A stretch of 64,000 bases of DNA from NCBI RefSeq assembly GCF_002838065.1, contig NZ_PIZU01000004.1, positions 1 through 64,000 on the forward strand, read 5' to 3'. This document shows, piece after piece, positions 10,020-19,400 of the stretch. The notes beneath the pieces are model-generated. The model was given only the letters and a program-made list of their open reading frames with translations, ran no database searches and was not told the origin of the DNA. Within the stretch, counting starts at the first letter, position 1, and every line of letters starts with the position of its first letter. Both the position numbers and the translations under genes were made by a program. This stretch comes from Mycobacterium hubeiense (GTDB taxonomy: Bacteria > Actinomycetota > Actinomycetes > Mycobacteriales > Mycobacteriaceae).

Positions 10020-11329
10020 CGAACCGGTTGATGCATTGCGCCGCAGTCGCCTTGACGATGCTGCCGATGCTCGCAGCTCCGCCGGCGTCGGCGGTGGTGC
10101 CGCCACCGGTCGACGACTTGCTGCTGCCGAAGCCGGGCCCCGCGGCGCCGCCGCAGCCGACGGAGCAATTCGAACCGTGCTTCAGTTCCGCGCCGGGAAC
10201 CAAAGTTACTGGAGCGGTTGACGAAGAGCTCACGACTGTGTGGCAGTTGACGCGGGGCTCGGGTCAAACCGTCGCGGTGATCGATACCGGTGTGACGCGC
10301 CATCGGATGCTGCCCCGCCTCGTCGGCGGCGGAGATTATGTGTCCAGCGGCGACGGTACCGAGGACTGTGACGGCCATGGCACCATCGTCGCCGGCATCG
10401 TCGGCGCGGCGTCCACAGAAGGCTCTGACGGGTTCGGCGGCGTCGCCCCGGACGCCACCATCATGAGTATCCGCCAGTCCAGCAACAAATTCCGCGCCGC
10501 TAATCCAGCGTCGGTTTCCGGGTTCGGCGACGTGAACACGCTGGCGCAGGCGGTACGCACGGCCGCCGACTCGGGTGCGACGGTGATCAACGTCTCGTCG
10601 GTCGCGTGCCTGCGCGTCGCCGATGCGCTGGACGACCGGGCGTTGGGTGCGGCGTTGGCGTACGCGGTGGACGTCAAGAACGTCGTGGTGGTCGCCGCGG
10701 CTGGCAATGTCGGCGGCCCGGGACGCTGCCCCGAGCAAAATCCGGCCGCACCGGGCCAACCCAACTGGGACGCCGTGCGGGTGGTGGTGAGTCCCCCGTG
10801 GTACGACGATCTGGTCTTGACCGTCGGCTCGGTCGGGCCGGACGGCGAGCCGTCTGGATTCACGTTGGCCGGCCCGTGGGTTGACGTCGCCGCCCGCGGG
10901 GAGGGGATCGTGTCGCTCGATCCCGACGGCGAGGGTCTGATCGACCGGCTACCCGAATCCGGCGGCACCACACCGATATCGGGCACCAGCTACGCCGCGC
11001 CCGTCGTCGCCGGTGTCGCCGCGCTAGTGCGATCACGCTGGCCTCACCTCACCGCGCGACAGGTGATGGCGCGCATCGAGGACACCGCGCAACGCCCGCC
11101 TTCCGGCTGGGATCCTTTTGTCGGACATGGTGTCATCGACGCAGTGGCGGCTGTGAGCGGTGACCCTGGTGCCGGTGGGTCATATGCCCGAGTCACGCCG
11201 CGGCCGGTATCGACATCCGTCGCCGCCCCCGACACCCGACCGGTCGGCTTCGTCTTCTCGGCGGCGGCGATCTGCGTCGGCGTCGTGGTCACTGCGACCG
11301 CATTGACGGGCCGGCTACGACGGCGGTAG
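10016..11329 (+). CDS. mycP4: Mycosin-4, ESX-4 subtilisin-like serine protease
   Basis: A 437-aa membrane-anchored subtilase. A Sec signal peptide occupies residues 1-26 (cleavage after ASA), then comes a Pro-rich segment. The catalytic triad is visible: Asp90 in VIDTGV, His121 in CDGHGT and Ser325 in SGTSYAAP. A C-terminal membrane helix (VFSAAAICVGVVVTATAL) and a short basic tail follow. Mycosins stabilise the ESX membrane complex and process substrates in the periplasm. The start is set by the 4-base overlap with eccD4. The 3' end overlaps the end of convergent eccB4 by 15 bases. Confidence 0.95.
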   Translation: MTNRLMHCAAVALTMLPMLAAPPASAVVPPPVDDLLLPKPGPAAPPQPTEQFEPCFSSAPGTKVTGAVDEELTTVWQLTRGSGQTVAVIDTGVTRHRMLPRLVGGGDYVSSGDGTEDCDGHGTIVAGIVGAASTEGSDGFGGVAPDATIMSIRQSSNKFRAANPASVSGFGDVNTLAQAVRTAADSGATVINVSSVACLRVADALDDRALGAALAYAVDVKNVVVVAAAGNVGGPGRCPEQNPAAPGQPNWDAVRVVVSPPWYDDLVLTVGSVGPDGEPSGFTLAGPWVDVAARGEGIVSLDPDGEGLIDRLPESGGTTPISGTSYAAPVVAGVAALVRSRWPHLTARQVMARIEDTAQRPPSGWDPFVGHGVIDAVAAVSGDPGAGGSYARVTPRPVSTSVAAPDTRPVGFVFSAAAICVGVVVTATALTGRLRRR

Positions 11330-12676
11330 AGCGTCCCGCGCGAGGGATGCGGCGTCCTTGTGCAATTCGGGCCCGCGGGGTAAATGCGCGAGGACCGGCC
11401 ACGGCGCCGACACCGGGGGATCGGGCAGGCCAACGTTTTTCGCGGCGGCCTCGTCGTAGATGCCGTACACCACACCTGAATCGTCGACGAGGAACCGGGA
11501 GCCGGGTGTTCCGCCGACGACTCCGGTCGACCGCACGTAGGCGCTTCGGCCGGCGGCCGCGACCACGGCGTCGATGTTCGGTCCGTCGCCGTCGGCCTGG
11601 GCGAGCGTGGTCACGCGCCCACCACGAGGCAGCGAGTCACCCAGGAGGACTTTCGATTCGAAGGCGGCCCAATGGGTGCACACCACCGCGCTTTTGGTGA
11701 CGTGTGCGCTTGACGGGTAGGTCGAGATCGGCAGGGTGTCGAGTGCCGGCACCGCCGCGACGGCGTCGGCCGCGACGGTGGGAAGCTCGCGGTCGGGTTG
11801 GGGTACCGAGAAGCGGATCATGTCGGCGACCACCTCGCCGATCCGCTGCACGCCGTGCGCCAGCACCACGTAGTGCTCCTCGGCGTCAACGCGCGTCATC
11901 CGCACCACGGTGCCGACGGTCAGCCCGCCGAGTGCCGCCGGTCCGGGTGACCCCGCCTGCGGTATCTGCGGAACTGCGATCGCCGGCGCCTCGGGAAGCA
12001 GGTCGAGCAGGGTACGTGAAACCAGCTGCGGCTCAACACCGTCAAGGCGCAGCGCCCGGACGACGGCAGAGTTGCGCAGGTCGATACGCGCCCGTCGGCC
12101 GTCGTAGAGCAGGTAGGTGGTCGCGGGGCCTGCCGCCGCGTCGGTGACGAGGATTGCGTGCCCTGCGTCAAGGCCCGGATGGTCAACCGCGCCGATGACG
12201 ACGGTGGTGGACCCGTGGTCGTCGCACACTGTCCACGCCGACTCGTCACTGCGCAACGGTTCACCGATGGTCGCCGGGGCGCCTGGGATACCTAGCAGCG
12301 GACCGCGTTTGGCCGAGGTTATCGTGTCATCGCTGACGATCTCCGGATTGGCGGGTGCACCGGCGATCAGACGGGCCGACGCCAGATTGAGGACCGGGTG
12401 CAGGGTGTCGGTGACGCGCACGTAGAGCGCCCCGGACTCCCTGCCCATGACGATAGCGGCGTCGCCGATGGTGCCGTGCGGCCGGAGCAGCGCCAGCATC
12501 CCGCAGGCGGCCACCGCGATCGCGGCCACAACACACCCTGCGACCAGCGAAAGTGATTGCGCGCGCACAGGATCGTCGAGCATGCGGACATCGCCACGCA
12601 GCAGTGCATGCTCCATCCGGCGCACCAGGAAGCGATGGCCGCTGACCTGCAGCCGGGTTGTCGGTTTCGGACCCAT
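11315..12676 (-). CDS. eccB4: ESX-4 core complex protein EccB4
   Basis: A 453-aa type VII secretion protein. A short cytosolic N-terminus opens with TTRLQVSGHRFLVRRMEHAL, the EccB signature. One transmembrane helix lies near residues 45-66, followed by a large periplasmic part with the R1-R4 and core repeats. EccB caps the periplasmic face of the ESX membrane channel and may hydrolyse ATP there. Start ATG 12676 has GGGGGA upstream. It is convergent with mycP4 and separately transcribed from the rest of ESX-4, possibly with the polyprenyl synthase gene that ends 54 bases upstream on the same strand. Confidence 0.94.
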   Translation of the reverse strand: MGPKPTTRLQVSGHRFLVRRMEHALLRGDVRMLDDPVRAQSLSLVAGCVVAAIAVAACGMLALLRPHGTIGDAAIVMGRESGALYVRVTDTLHPVLNLASARLIAGAPANPEIVSDDTITSAKRGPLLGIPGAPATIGEPLRSDESAWTVCDDHGSTTVVIGAVDHPGLDAGHAILVTDAAAGPATTYLLYDGRRARIDLRNSAVVRALRLDGVEPQLVSRTLLDLLPEAPAIAVPQIPQAGSPGPAALGGLTVGTVVRMTRVDAEEHYVVLAHGVQRIGEVVADMIRFSVPQPDRELPTVAADAVAAVPALDTLPISTYPSSAHVTKSAVVCTHWAAFESKVLLGDSLPRGGRVTTLAQADGDGPNIDAVVAAAGRSAYVRSTGVVGGTPGSRFLVDDSGVVYGIYDEAAAKNVGLPDPPVSAPWPVLAHLPRGPELHKDAASLARDALPPS

Positions 12677-12730
12677 GTATCCCCCGACACCGAGCGTAGT
12701 GGCCGGTGCAGGGGCCTGATGTCACCAGTT

Positions 12731-13783
12731 TCAGCGCCACCTGGCCCACACGTAGGGCACCAGCGCACGCAGGAAGTCCAGATCCGGGCCCGGTTGGGCG
12801 ACCGCAAAAGCCTGCTCGAAGTACTCCTCGGCGACCAGCAGGATGCCCTCGGCGTATTCGCGGGTGAACGCGATGCTCCCGTAGTCGTCCATCAGCCGGC
12901 GCACCGTCTGCACCTGCTCGGCCGAGCGTTCGGCCCTGGTGCGCCGCAGGTAGTTACGCAGCAGCGCGCGGTCGTCGCCGTCGGCGTTGGCCATCAGGTG
13001 GACGAGCGGCAGCGTGCGCTTGCCCTCGTAGAGATCCCCGAGGATCTCCTTGCCGTAGGTACGCTCGTCGCCGACGAGGTTGAGCAGATCATCGCGGATC
13101 TGAAACGCCGCACCAAAGTGAAACCCGAAGCGCACCAACGGCGCCAAGTCGGCCTCGCCCCTCGACCCGACCAATGCGCCGACGCGCAACGGGTGGATCG
13201 TGGTGTACCAGCACGTCTTGTGCATGATGAGATCGAGGTAGTCATCCGGACCGACGTCTTCGACATCATCCAGTAGCCAACCCACTTCAGTCGCTTGGCC
13301 TTCCAGCGTGCGCAAGGCCATCGTGTCGAATTCCTGCCATACCAGCTCGGCGAGGTCGCGATCGAAGCGGCGGGTGGCTCGGCGCAACACCTGCCCGGCG
13401 ACCACTGCGACGCCATCGCCGGTGTTCACCGCCGCGGCAAGTCCGTGGGTAGCGGCGAGTGTGGGTCTGCCGCGGCGCATCAGACTACCGTCGGCCACAT
13501 CGTCATGAATGAGAAAGGCGTTGTGCAGCAATTCGATTGCAACTGCGATACCCGACAAGTCGGCGGGGTCTGCGCCGAAAACTGTTCCGGCCGAAAGGCA
13601 CAGGGCCGGCCGCAGGCCCTTCCCGGGCCGGGACGGATAGTCACGCATCGGCCCGTACAGCCACCGCACCGGCTCACCGTCGGGCAACGCGTCCAGCATC
13701 GCGCGCCGCACGTCCTTGGCAACCCTGCGTAACCGATCTTCGACGCCGGCGACGAGCTCGGACCGGTCAGTGATGTCCGTCAT
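12731..13783 (-). CDS. Polyprenyl (geranylgeranyl-type) diphosphate synthase
   Basis: A 350-aa trans-isoprenyl diphosphate synthase. It joins isopentenyl diphosphate to an allylic diphosphate to give a C15-C25 or longer prenyl diphosphate. The first Asp-rich motif is D94-D-V-A-D98 in LLHNAFLIHDDVADGS, followed by RRGRP. The basic PGKGLRP motif is present. The second motif reads D231-D-L-L-N235, with Asn for the last Asp. The chosen ATG at 13783 overlaps the stop of the upstream gene as ATGA; an in-frame GTG/ATG further up is less likely. Product length cannot be fixed. Its position beside a desaturase-like flavoprotein suggests an isoprenoid pathway. Confidence 0.88.
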   Translation of the reverse strand: MTDITDRSELVAGVEDRLRRVAKDVRRAMLDALPDGEPVRWLYGPMRDYPSRPGKGLRPALCLSAGTVFGADPADLSGIAVAIELLHNAFLIHDDVADGSLMRRGRPTLAATHGLAAAVNTGDGVAVVAGQVLRRATRRFDRDLAELVWQEFDTMALRTLEGQATEVGWLLDDVEDVGPDDYLDLIMHKTCWYTTIHPLRVGALVGSRGEADLAPLVRFGFHFGAAFQIRDDLLNLVGDERTYGKEILGDLYEGKRTLPLVHLMANADGDDRALLRNYLRRTRAERSAEQVQTVRRLMDDYGSIAFTREYAEGILLVAEEYFEQAFAVAQPGPDLDFLRALVPYVWARWR

Positions 13784-14466
13784 TCGAGCCGAACGGTTAG
13801 CGCCACCGGAAGCCACAGGTCCGGGTGGCCCGCGGTCAGCAAGATGCCGCGGTACACACCGGGCCGCACGTCGGGTTCGACGTTGATCGAGATGTCGACG
13901 CCCCGGCTCGAACGGCCCGGCACCGGGATGTCGGCGGGATCAAAGGCGACGTGCCCGGCGTCCACCACGCCACCGTGCTCGGCGATCAGGTCACTGCACC
14001 GCAGCCGGGTCCGGCCCATGTCCGTCGTCCCCGTGTTGTGTAGCCACACCGTTGCCGTCGCAACACCCGGCGCCACCACGTCGAGCATGATCCGACCTCT
14101 CGCGTCGGCGGCCGAAACGTCGAAAGCGGCTGGCACTGCTGTCGGAGTCTCAGCAGCCCGCGGAGCAGCGCCGAGTAACAACTGACCGAGCATCACCCAC
14201 CACGACCGGATCAACGGCTCGATGTCGGTGGCACCGAATAGATCGGCGCGCTCGGCCCGCGATAGCGGTTCCGGCGAGGAAACGCCCTCACTCGCTTGAA
14301 GGCCGCTCGACGCGAGCCGGATGAAGCGATCGACCAGCGCGCTGGCGGCCCGGAAGCCTTCTGACTGAATGGCACTGAGAGCGCGCATGTTGGCGGCCGA
14401 ATCGAACACCGACGCCCACGGCAGATCGTTACCCGGTCCGTCGCCGTTTCCGCTGGCCACGCCCAT
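13780..14466 (-). CDS. Hypothetical protein: helical N-terminus plus beta-sandwich-like C-terminus
   Basis: A 228-aa protein I do not recognise. No signal peptide or clear membrane helix. Residues about 20-110 are amphipathic-helical (ALSAIQSEGFRAASALVDRF, PLIRSWWVMLGQLLLGAAP), loosely phasin-like. Residues about 115-228 are beta-rich with alternating hydrophobics, as in Ig-like folds (ATVWLHNTGTTD, VDISINVEPDVRPGVYRG). The end YRGILLTAG resembles YKGTVFLTAT in the 168-aa protein at 15936-16442, suggesting relatedness. It is divergent from the 464-aa protein across 78 bases, and its stop overlaps the polyprenyl synthase start, so it probably acts with that enzyme. Confidence 0.75.
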   Translation of the reverse strand: MGVASGNGDGPGNDLPWASVFDSAANMRALSAIQSEGFRAASALVDRFIRLASSGLQASEGVSSPEPLSRAERADLFGATDIEPLIRSWWVMLGQLLLGAAPRAAETPTAVPAAFDVSAADARGRIMLDVVAPGVATATVWLHNTGTTDMGRTRLRCSDLIAEHGGVVDAGHVAFDPADIPVPGRSSRGVDISINVEPDVRPGVYRGILLTAGHPDLWLPVALTVRLE

Positions 14467-14544
14467 TTACTCGCCCCCTCAGTTAACCCCCCGCAACGCC
14501 CGCATCACGGTATGCTAGCTGCGCGGACGGCGGCAGGAGGGGCG
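14467..14544. promoter_or_regulatory. Divergent promoter region of the accessory island
   Basis: The 78 bases between the divergent starts at 14466 and 14545. They must hold promoters for both arms of the island. A possible -10 hexamer TATGCT lies at 14510-14515 for the rightward operon, without a convincing -35. AGGAGGGG at 14535-14542 is the ribosome-binding site for the 464-aa protein. No obvious operator palindrome was seen. Confidence 0.4.
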
Positions 14545-15939
14545 ATGGCGGCGTTACGTGATCTTCTCGAGGTGTATGGCGCGCTCGACGAGGCGGCCGC
14601 GGCCGATCCGGCAGTCGCCACCGCGCTCGATGATTTCCTGCCTGATGCTTCCGCGAACACTGGCTGGTACCGCGAGATCGAGGAGTTCTTCTTCCGCGAG
14701 AACGCAAGAACTTCGCCGAACCTGCAAGCTGCATGCCGTCGGATCGGCGAGCAGGCCCAAGCCGGAGCGCCACTGACCAACCCCCAGAAATCCCGGCTGC
14801 TGTACGGGTTGTCCGCGGCGGCGCGCATCAAACAGATCACTGGCACGCAGGCGCTGCCCTCGTTTGATGACGACGATTTCCAGGACGCGCTCGACGGCGT
14901 GGTGGCCGCCATCGGACCCGACGACGACCCCGCACACTGGGATTCGAGCCTCGCCAAAGCACAGGGCTGCAAGGCCGATTTTGTCGCCGCCGCGCAGTCC
15001 GAGTTCGGCGGATGGAAGCACTTCGAAACCCTTCGAAGTGCCACCGCAGACATTGGCATGGTCGACCCGGTGTTGCAGCGGATTCCGTTGTGCCGAGCCG
15101 TGGTTCGGACGATCAACGGGATCCAATCAGTGGTCATCGACACTGCTATGAGTTCCGATGACATCACGCTGACGAACTTGAAAAAGGTTGTCAATCCGTT
15201 CAATTGGGCTAGAAACTACAGCGACTTTTTCCAGCGCATGACCCCGTGCCCTGAACCTCACCGACCGGACGGCTGGCGGCAAGTCCTCGAATCGGTCGGT
15301 TTCGACAAGTTTGAGGGCAGCTGGATCACCACCGCGCTCAAGTACTACCCCAGCGAGGGAAAGGGCGAAGCGCGGATTGACTACGACCTCGACGATCCCA
15401 CGCCAGGCCCAGGCGATGGCCAGGTGCTCGTCGACAGGGGCTTCATCAACATGTGGGCGACCAACGCCGATCGCGACCCGGATCAGCCAGGCGTCCGCGT
15501 GCGGACCCGGAAAGTGGTCCATATCAAGGGTTTGTCCCCGTTCGCGCAACAACGGCTGGTGTGCATCACCGGGTACGGCACCGCCTCCAACGAATTCCTA
15601 TTCGGCCCGGCAGCCCACCCTCCAGACGAGACGCGGGAATTCGCGTACTACGAAGCGGGAGTGGCGCCGCAGGCCGGCCTTACCGACGAGGACGGCCCGG
15701 CAACGCATGTCGCGGCCACCGCGGTCGGTCTGTGGACCGAGGCGGTCCGAGACCTGACGAACGACTACTTCGACCTCGCCGAGAAATGGATGGCGGGCGG
15801 GTTGACCCTCACCGACATCACGGATTTCAGCCAACAGTTCACCGGGCATCTCATCAACGCACCGCTGAACTTCCTGGAGCGGGTGAACCGGCCCCGGAAC
15901 CGGCACACAAGCGACGCACGGCGGGACGGCGGCCAATGA
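14545..15939 (+). CDS. Hypothetical protein, possible START/SRPBCC-like segment
   Basis: A 464-aa protein of unknown function. Start ATG 14545 has a strong AGGAGGGG site 2-9 bases upstream and is preferred over the frame opening at 14512. The N-terminal ~220 residues are helical. From about residue 205 the pattern NPFNWARNYSDFFQRM, a conserved Trp run, then beta strands (ITTALKYYPSEG, VRTRKVVHIKGL, ASNEFLFGPA) resembles a lipid-binding START/SRPBCC fold, a weak inference. A helical tail (about 385-445) has amphipathic character. No signal peptide. The stop overlaps the next start as ATGA. It is the first gene of a four-gene coupled operon. Confidence 0.75.
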   Translation: MAALRDLLEVYGALDEAAAADPAVATALDDFLPDASANTGWYREIEEFFFRENARTSPNLQAACRRIGEQAQAGAPLTNPQKSRLLYGLSAAARIKQITGTQALPSFDDDDFQDALDGVVAAIGPDDDPAHWDSSLAKAQGCKADFVAAAQSEFGGWKHFETLRSATADIGMVDPVLQRIPLCRAVVRTINGIQSVVIDTAMSSDDITLTNLKKVVNPFNWARNYSDFFQRMTPCPEPHRPDGWRQVLESVGFDKFEGSWITTALKYYPSEGKGEARIDYDLDDPTPGPGDGQVLVDRGFINMWATNADRDPDQPGVRVRTRKVVHIKGLSPFAQQRLVCITGYGTASNEFLFGPAAHPPDETREFAYYEAGVAPQAGLTDEDGPATHVAATAVGLWTEAVRDLTNDYFDLAEKWMAGGLTLTDITDFSQQFTGHLINAPLNFLERVNRPRNRHTSDARRDGGQ

Positions 15940-16442
15940 AAACGGATCAAATCAGGAAGCAGACCAACAAGTTCCTGCAGGGGTACCTCGACGAGATCAA
16001 CCAGATCACGCAAAACGCGTCGGATATCGACAAGGCAGGAAAGTGGGGCGTGGACGGCTGGATCGTCACCATCCATGACCTCTTCGACCTCCAGGTGCGC
16101 ACCTTCGCGACGGTGCTGCGGGCCGGAATCGCCGGCCCATGGTGGGCGGCCACCGAATCGCCTGACGCGCCGATAGAGACCGATCCGATCACGGTGGAGC
16201 AAACGAACTATCCGCGGAAATTGAACGCTTCCACGTTCAAACGAGTTGGCCTTCCCACGATGACGATTCCGCCCTACAGCCTCGGCTTCGAACCCGAGAT
16301 CCTGCCCGCGGGCTTCACCGAGTACCGAATAGTGCTGAAGGACGACCGGTTCCTCGGCGCGAACTACAAGGGCACAGTGTTTCTGACCGCCACCAGCGGC
16401 ACCGCCGAGCCCGACCAGATGGAGGTCGTCGTCGGACTGTGA
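15936..16442 (+). CDS. Hypothetical protein, helical domain plus beta domain
   Basis: A 168-aa protein with no recognised family. Residues 1-70 are helical with an aromatic/hydrophobic patch (HDLFDLQVRTFATVLRAGI, then GPWWAA). Residues about 90-168 are beta-rich (LPTMTIPPYSLGFEP, EYRIVLKDDRF, YKGTVFLTATSG). The two-part layout and the Y-K-G...L-T-A ending mirror the 228-aa protein on the other arm of the divergent promoter. Start ATG 15936 overlaps the preceding stop (ATGA), and the stop overlaps the GTG of the cyclase gene (GTGA), so translation is chained on both sides. Confidence 0.75.
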   Translation: MKTDQIRKQTNKFLQGYLDEINQITQNASDIDKAGKWGVDGWIVTIHDLFDLQVRTFATVLRAGIAGPWWAATESPDAPIETDPITVEQTNYPRKLNASTFKRVGLPTMTIPPYSLGFEPEILPAGFTEYRIVLKDDRFLGANYKGTVFLTATSGTAEPDQMEVVVGL

Positions 16443-19400
16443 GCGCTTCTGAAAACCAGTCCGCGATCGATGAGTTGCTCGATCGGGCGGTGGGCGCAAT
16501 CAATCAGGGCGACCGCGCGACAGCAAACGCGCTGGCCGGGCAGGTGCTGGCTGTCGACCGCGCGAACCCCGACGCGGAAGAATTGCTCGCCGCCCCGATG
16601 GACAGCGGCGAGATACGCCGTCTCACCATGCTTTTCGCGGATCTGGTGGATTCGACCGCATTGTCGACACGGGTCGACCCAGAGGTCTACCGCACCGTTG
16701 TCGGGCGCTACCGCGACGAGGTCATCGGCATCGTCAACCGATACGAAGGCCACCTCTGCTCGACAAAGGGCGACGGATTGTTTGCGGTGTTCGGCCATCC
16801 CCGAGCGCACGAGAACGATGCACATCGGGCTGTGCAGGCCGGTCTGGACATCACGCATGAGATCGACCGGCTGAGCAAACGCGTACGTCGACGCTTCGGT
16901 TTCGACATCGATGTTCGGGTCGGCATACACCGCGGTTTGGTCTATCTCGACATCGCGCAGGACGATGTCTACGGCATGGGCGCCAACCTCGCCGCCCGCA
17001 TGTGCAGCCTGGCCAAGCCGGGAACCGTCGCGGTCTCAGCGGCAATCGAACGGGTGGTGCGCGACCAGTTCGATTTACAGAGCTGCCCCGCGAAGCAGGT
17101 CAAGGGTTTCGACGAGCCGATCGTCCACTACCGCGTGGTCGCCGAACGCGACGTCGCCAGCCTCGCGCGTGGTCCACTGGTCGGCCGCGACCGCGAACTT
17201 GCACAGCTGCAAGACATTTGGCGCAAGGCCGTCGCGGGCACGTTGCCCACACCCGCTGTGGTGCTCTGCGGAGAGGGCGGAATTGGCAAGAGCCGCCTGG
17301 CACGCGCGGCCGTGGACATGGCCGAACGATCTGGTGCCGAGGTGCTCGCTCTGTTCGGATCCCCGTTCTACACCGACGTCGGGCTGCGCCCGGTGCGCCG
17401 GCTACTCGAGCGCCGCTGCGGCATCGGTCGCGACTGCGACCCCGCGGAGAGCCTGCACAAACTACGGGCAGAGGTCGAACGCCGGGCGATGGATCCAACC
17501 ACGATGGTTCCGTTACTCGCCCCGGTGCTCGGCATCGATCCCCCCTCCGGGTACAAACCGGTCACGACCAATGCCGACAGGCTGTACGGCGAGATCACTG
17601 CCGCGGTCAAGGATTATCTGCTGGCGTGCGTCGGAGCCGGGCCCGGGCTGTTGCTGGTGGAAGACATCCATTGGTTCGACGAGGACACCATCGAGGTTGT
17701 GCGGACGCTCTTACGGGAGAACCGTGGGCAGCTGCTCGTCATCATCACGGGTCGCAACGTTCCGGCCCTGTCCGACGAGACACGGTTCGAGTTGAACCCG
17801 CTCAGCGACGCCGAAGCCGACACCCTCATTCGCGCGCTGCACCCGGAGATGAAGCCAGACGCCCGACGGGCGGTGCAGGAGCGATGCGACGGCGTCCCGC
17901 TCTACATCGAAGAGGTGGTGGCCAAGCTCAAGGAGCGGCACCCCGACCTGAGCGAATCCACCGAGGTGCCCGACACCTTGTACGAGACATTGGTGGCGCG
18001 GCTGGGGTCCAGCAGGAACGCGTTGGTCGTCGTCGAAGCAGCCGCACTGATGGGAAGCCGCATCGACAAACGTGTGCTGTCGTCCGTGGTCAACCTCGGC
18101 GAGCGCGAACTCACCGACGTGCTGGCGGAACTCACGCGCAACAGGGTGCTGCGGGCCGCAGGCAAGGACAGCTGGCGCTTCCACCACGAACTTCTGCGTG
18201 AAGTCGCCGCGGAACTCTCCCCGCCCACCGTGCGGCGCCGCGTGCACAGCCGGATCGCCGACGCGCTCGTCGCCACCGCGGCCGACGGACGGCCGGAATG
18301 GAGACTCGTAGCGCACCACTACCAACAAGCCGAGCGCTTTGACGAGGCAGCCTCCGCATACCAGAAAGCGTCGGCCAACGCCCGACACCGTGGCGCTCTC
18401 GCAGAAGCCCGCGGCCACCTCACCCGCGCACTCGAGAACATCGAGCGGATGGAACCGAATCCGGCACGCGATCGCCGCGAGGTCGCCGTTCGCCTGGAAC
18501 GCGGCTTCCTCGCATCGACGGCGACGGGCCAGGCGAGCGCAGAGGTCGCCGCCGAGTTCGAACGGTGCCTGCAGATCATCGGGGACGAGCCCACTCCGGA
18601 GCTGTACGCGACGTTCAGTGCCCTCTGGAGTTACTGCGCCACCCGCGGTGACCTCCGCCGGGCCACCCACCTGGTGGAGGCGTTGAGAAGCTTTGAGGGT
18701 GTGGCGGAAGGGTATCGGGCGGCCAACGATGTGGTGTTGGGCATGCTGGAGATTTTCCAAGGCGATTTCGGTACCGCGCGCGCCACGCTCGAGGCAGCCG
18801 CGGCGACACTCGACCGCATCGGCTCGCCCTCTATCGAGGGGCCGTGGTTTGCGCCCTACGACCCGGTTGCCGGGGTGTACTCCGCGATCGGGCTCGTGCG
18901 GTTCCTTCAGGGCGATCTTGCCGGCGCCGAGTCCGCCTTCGCCGAAGTGGAAGGCCGGTGCGAAAAGCTGCGCTTCCCCCAGGGCCCGTTCACACTGTGC
19001 TTCGCGCGCGGGCTGGAAACGTTGACATGTATCGAGGCTGGCCGGATTGACCGTGCGGTCGAACTCGCGGCGGAGGTTGCCCGCCGAGGCGAGCAGCACG
19101 GCTTCGACGAATACGTGATGGTGGCGACCTGCAACCAACTCACCCTGGCCGCACGCAGCGCGCTGGTTTCGGGAAAGGCTCTCCCCGCCGACTTGCAGGA
19201 GCACATCGACAACATGACCGCGGTCGTCGACGCGTGGCGCGCGGCCGAATTGAAGACGTTCCTCGCGTGCTACGACGCCGTCTTGGCGTGGTTGCTCACC
19301 GCCGCCGGCAGGACGGATGAGGCGCGCGAACGCATGAGGCTCGCTTTGGAGATGGCGGACGAGACCGGGATACATTTCTACGACGCCGAGTTGCTGCGCG

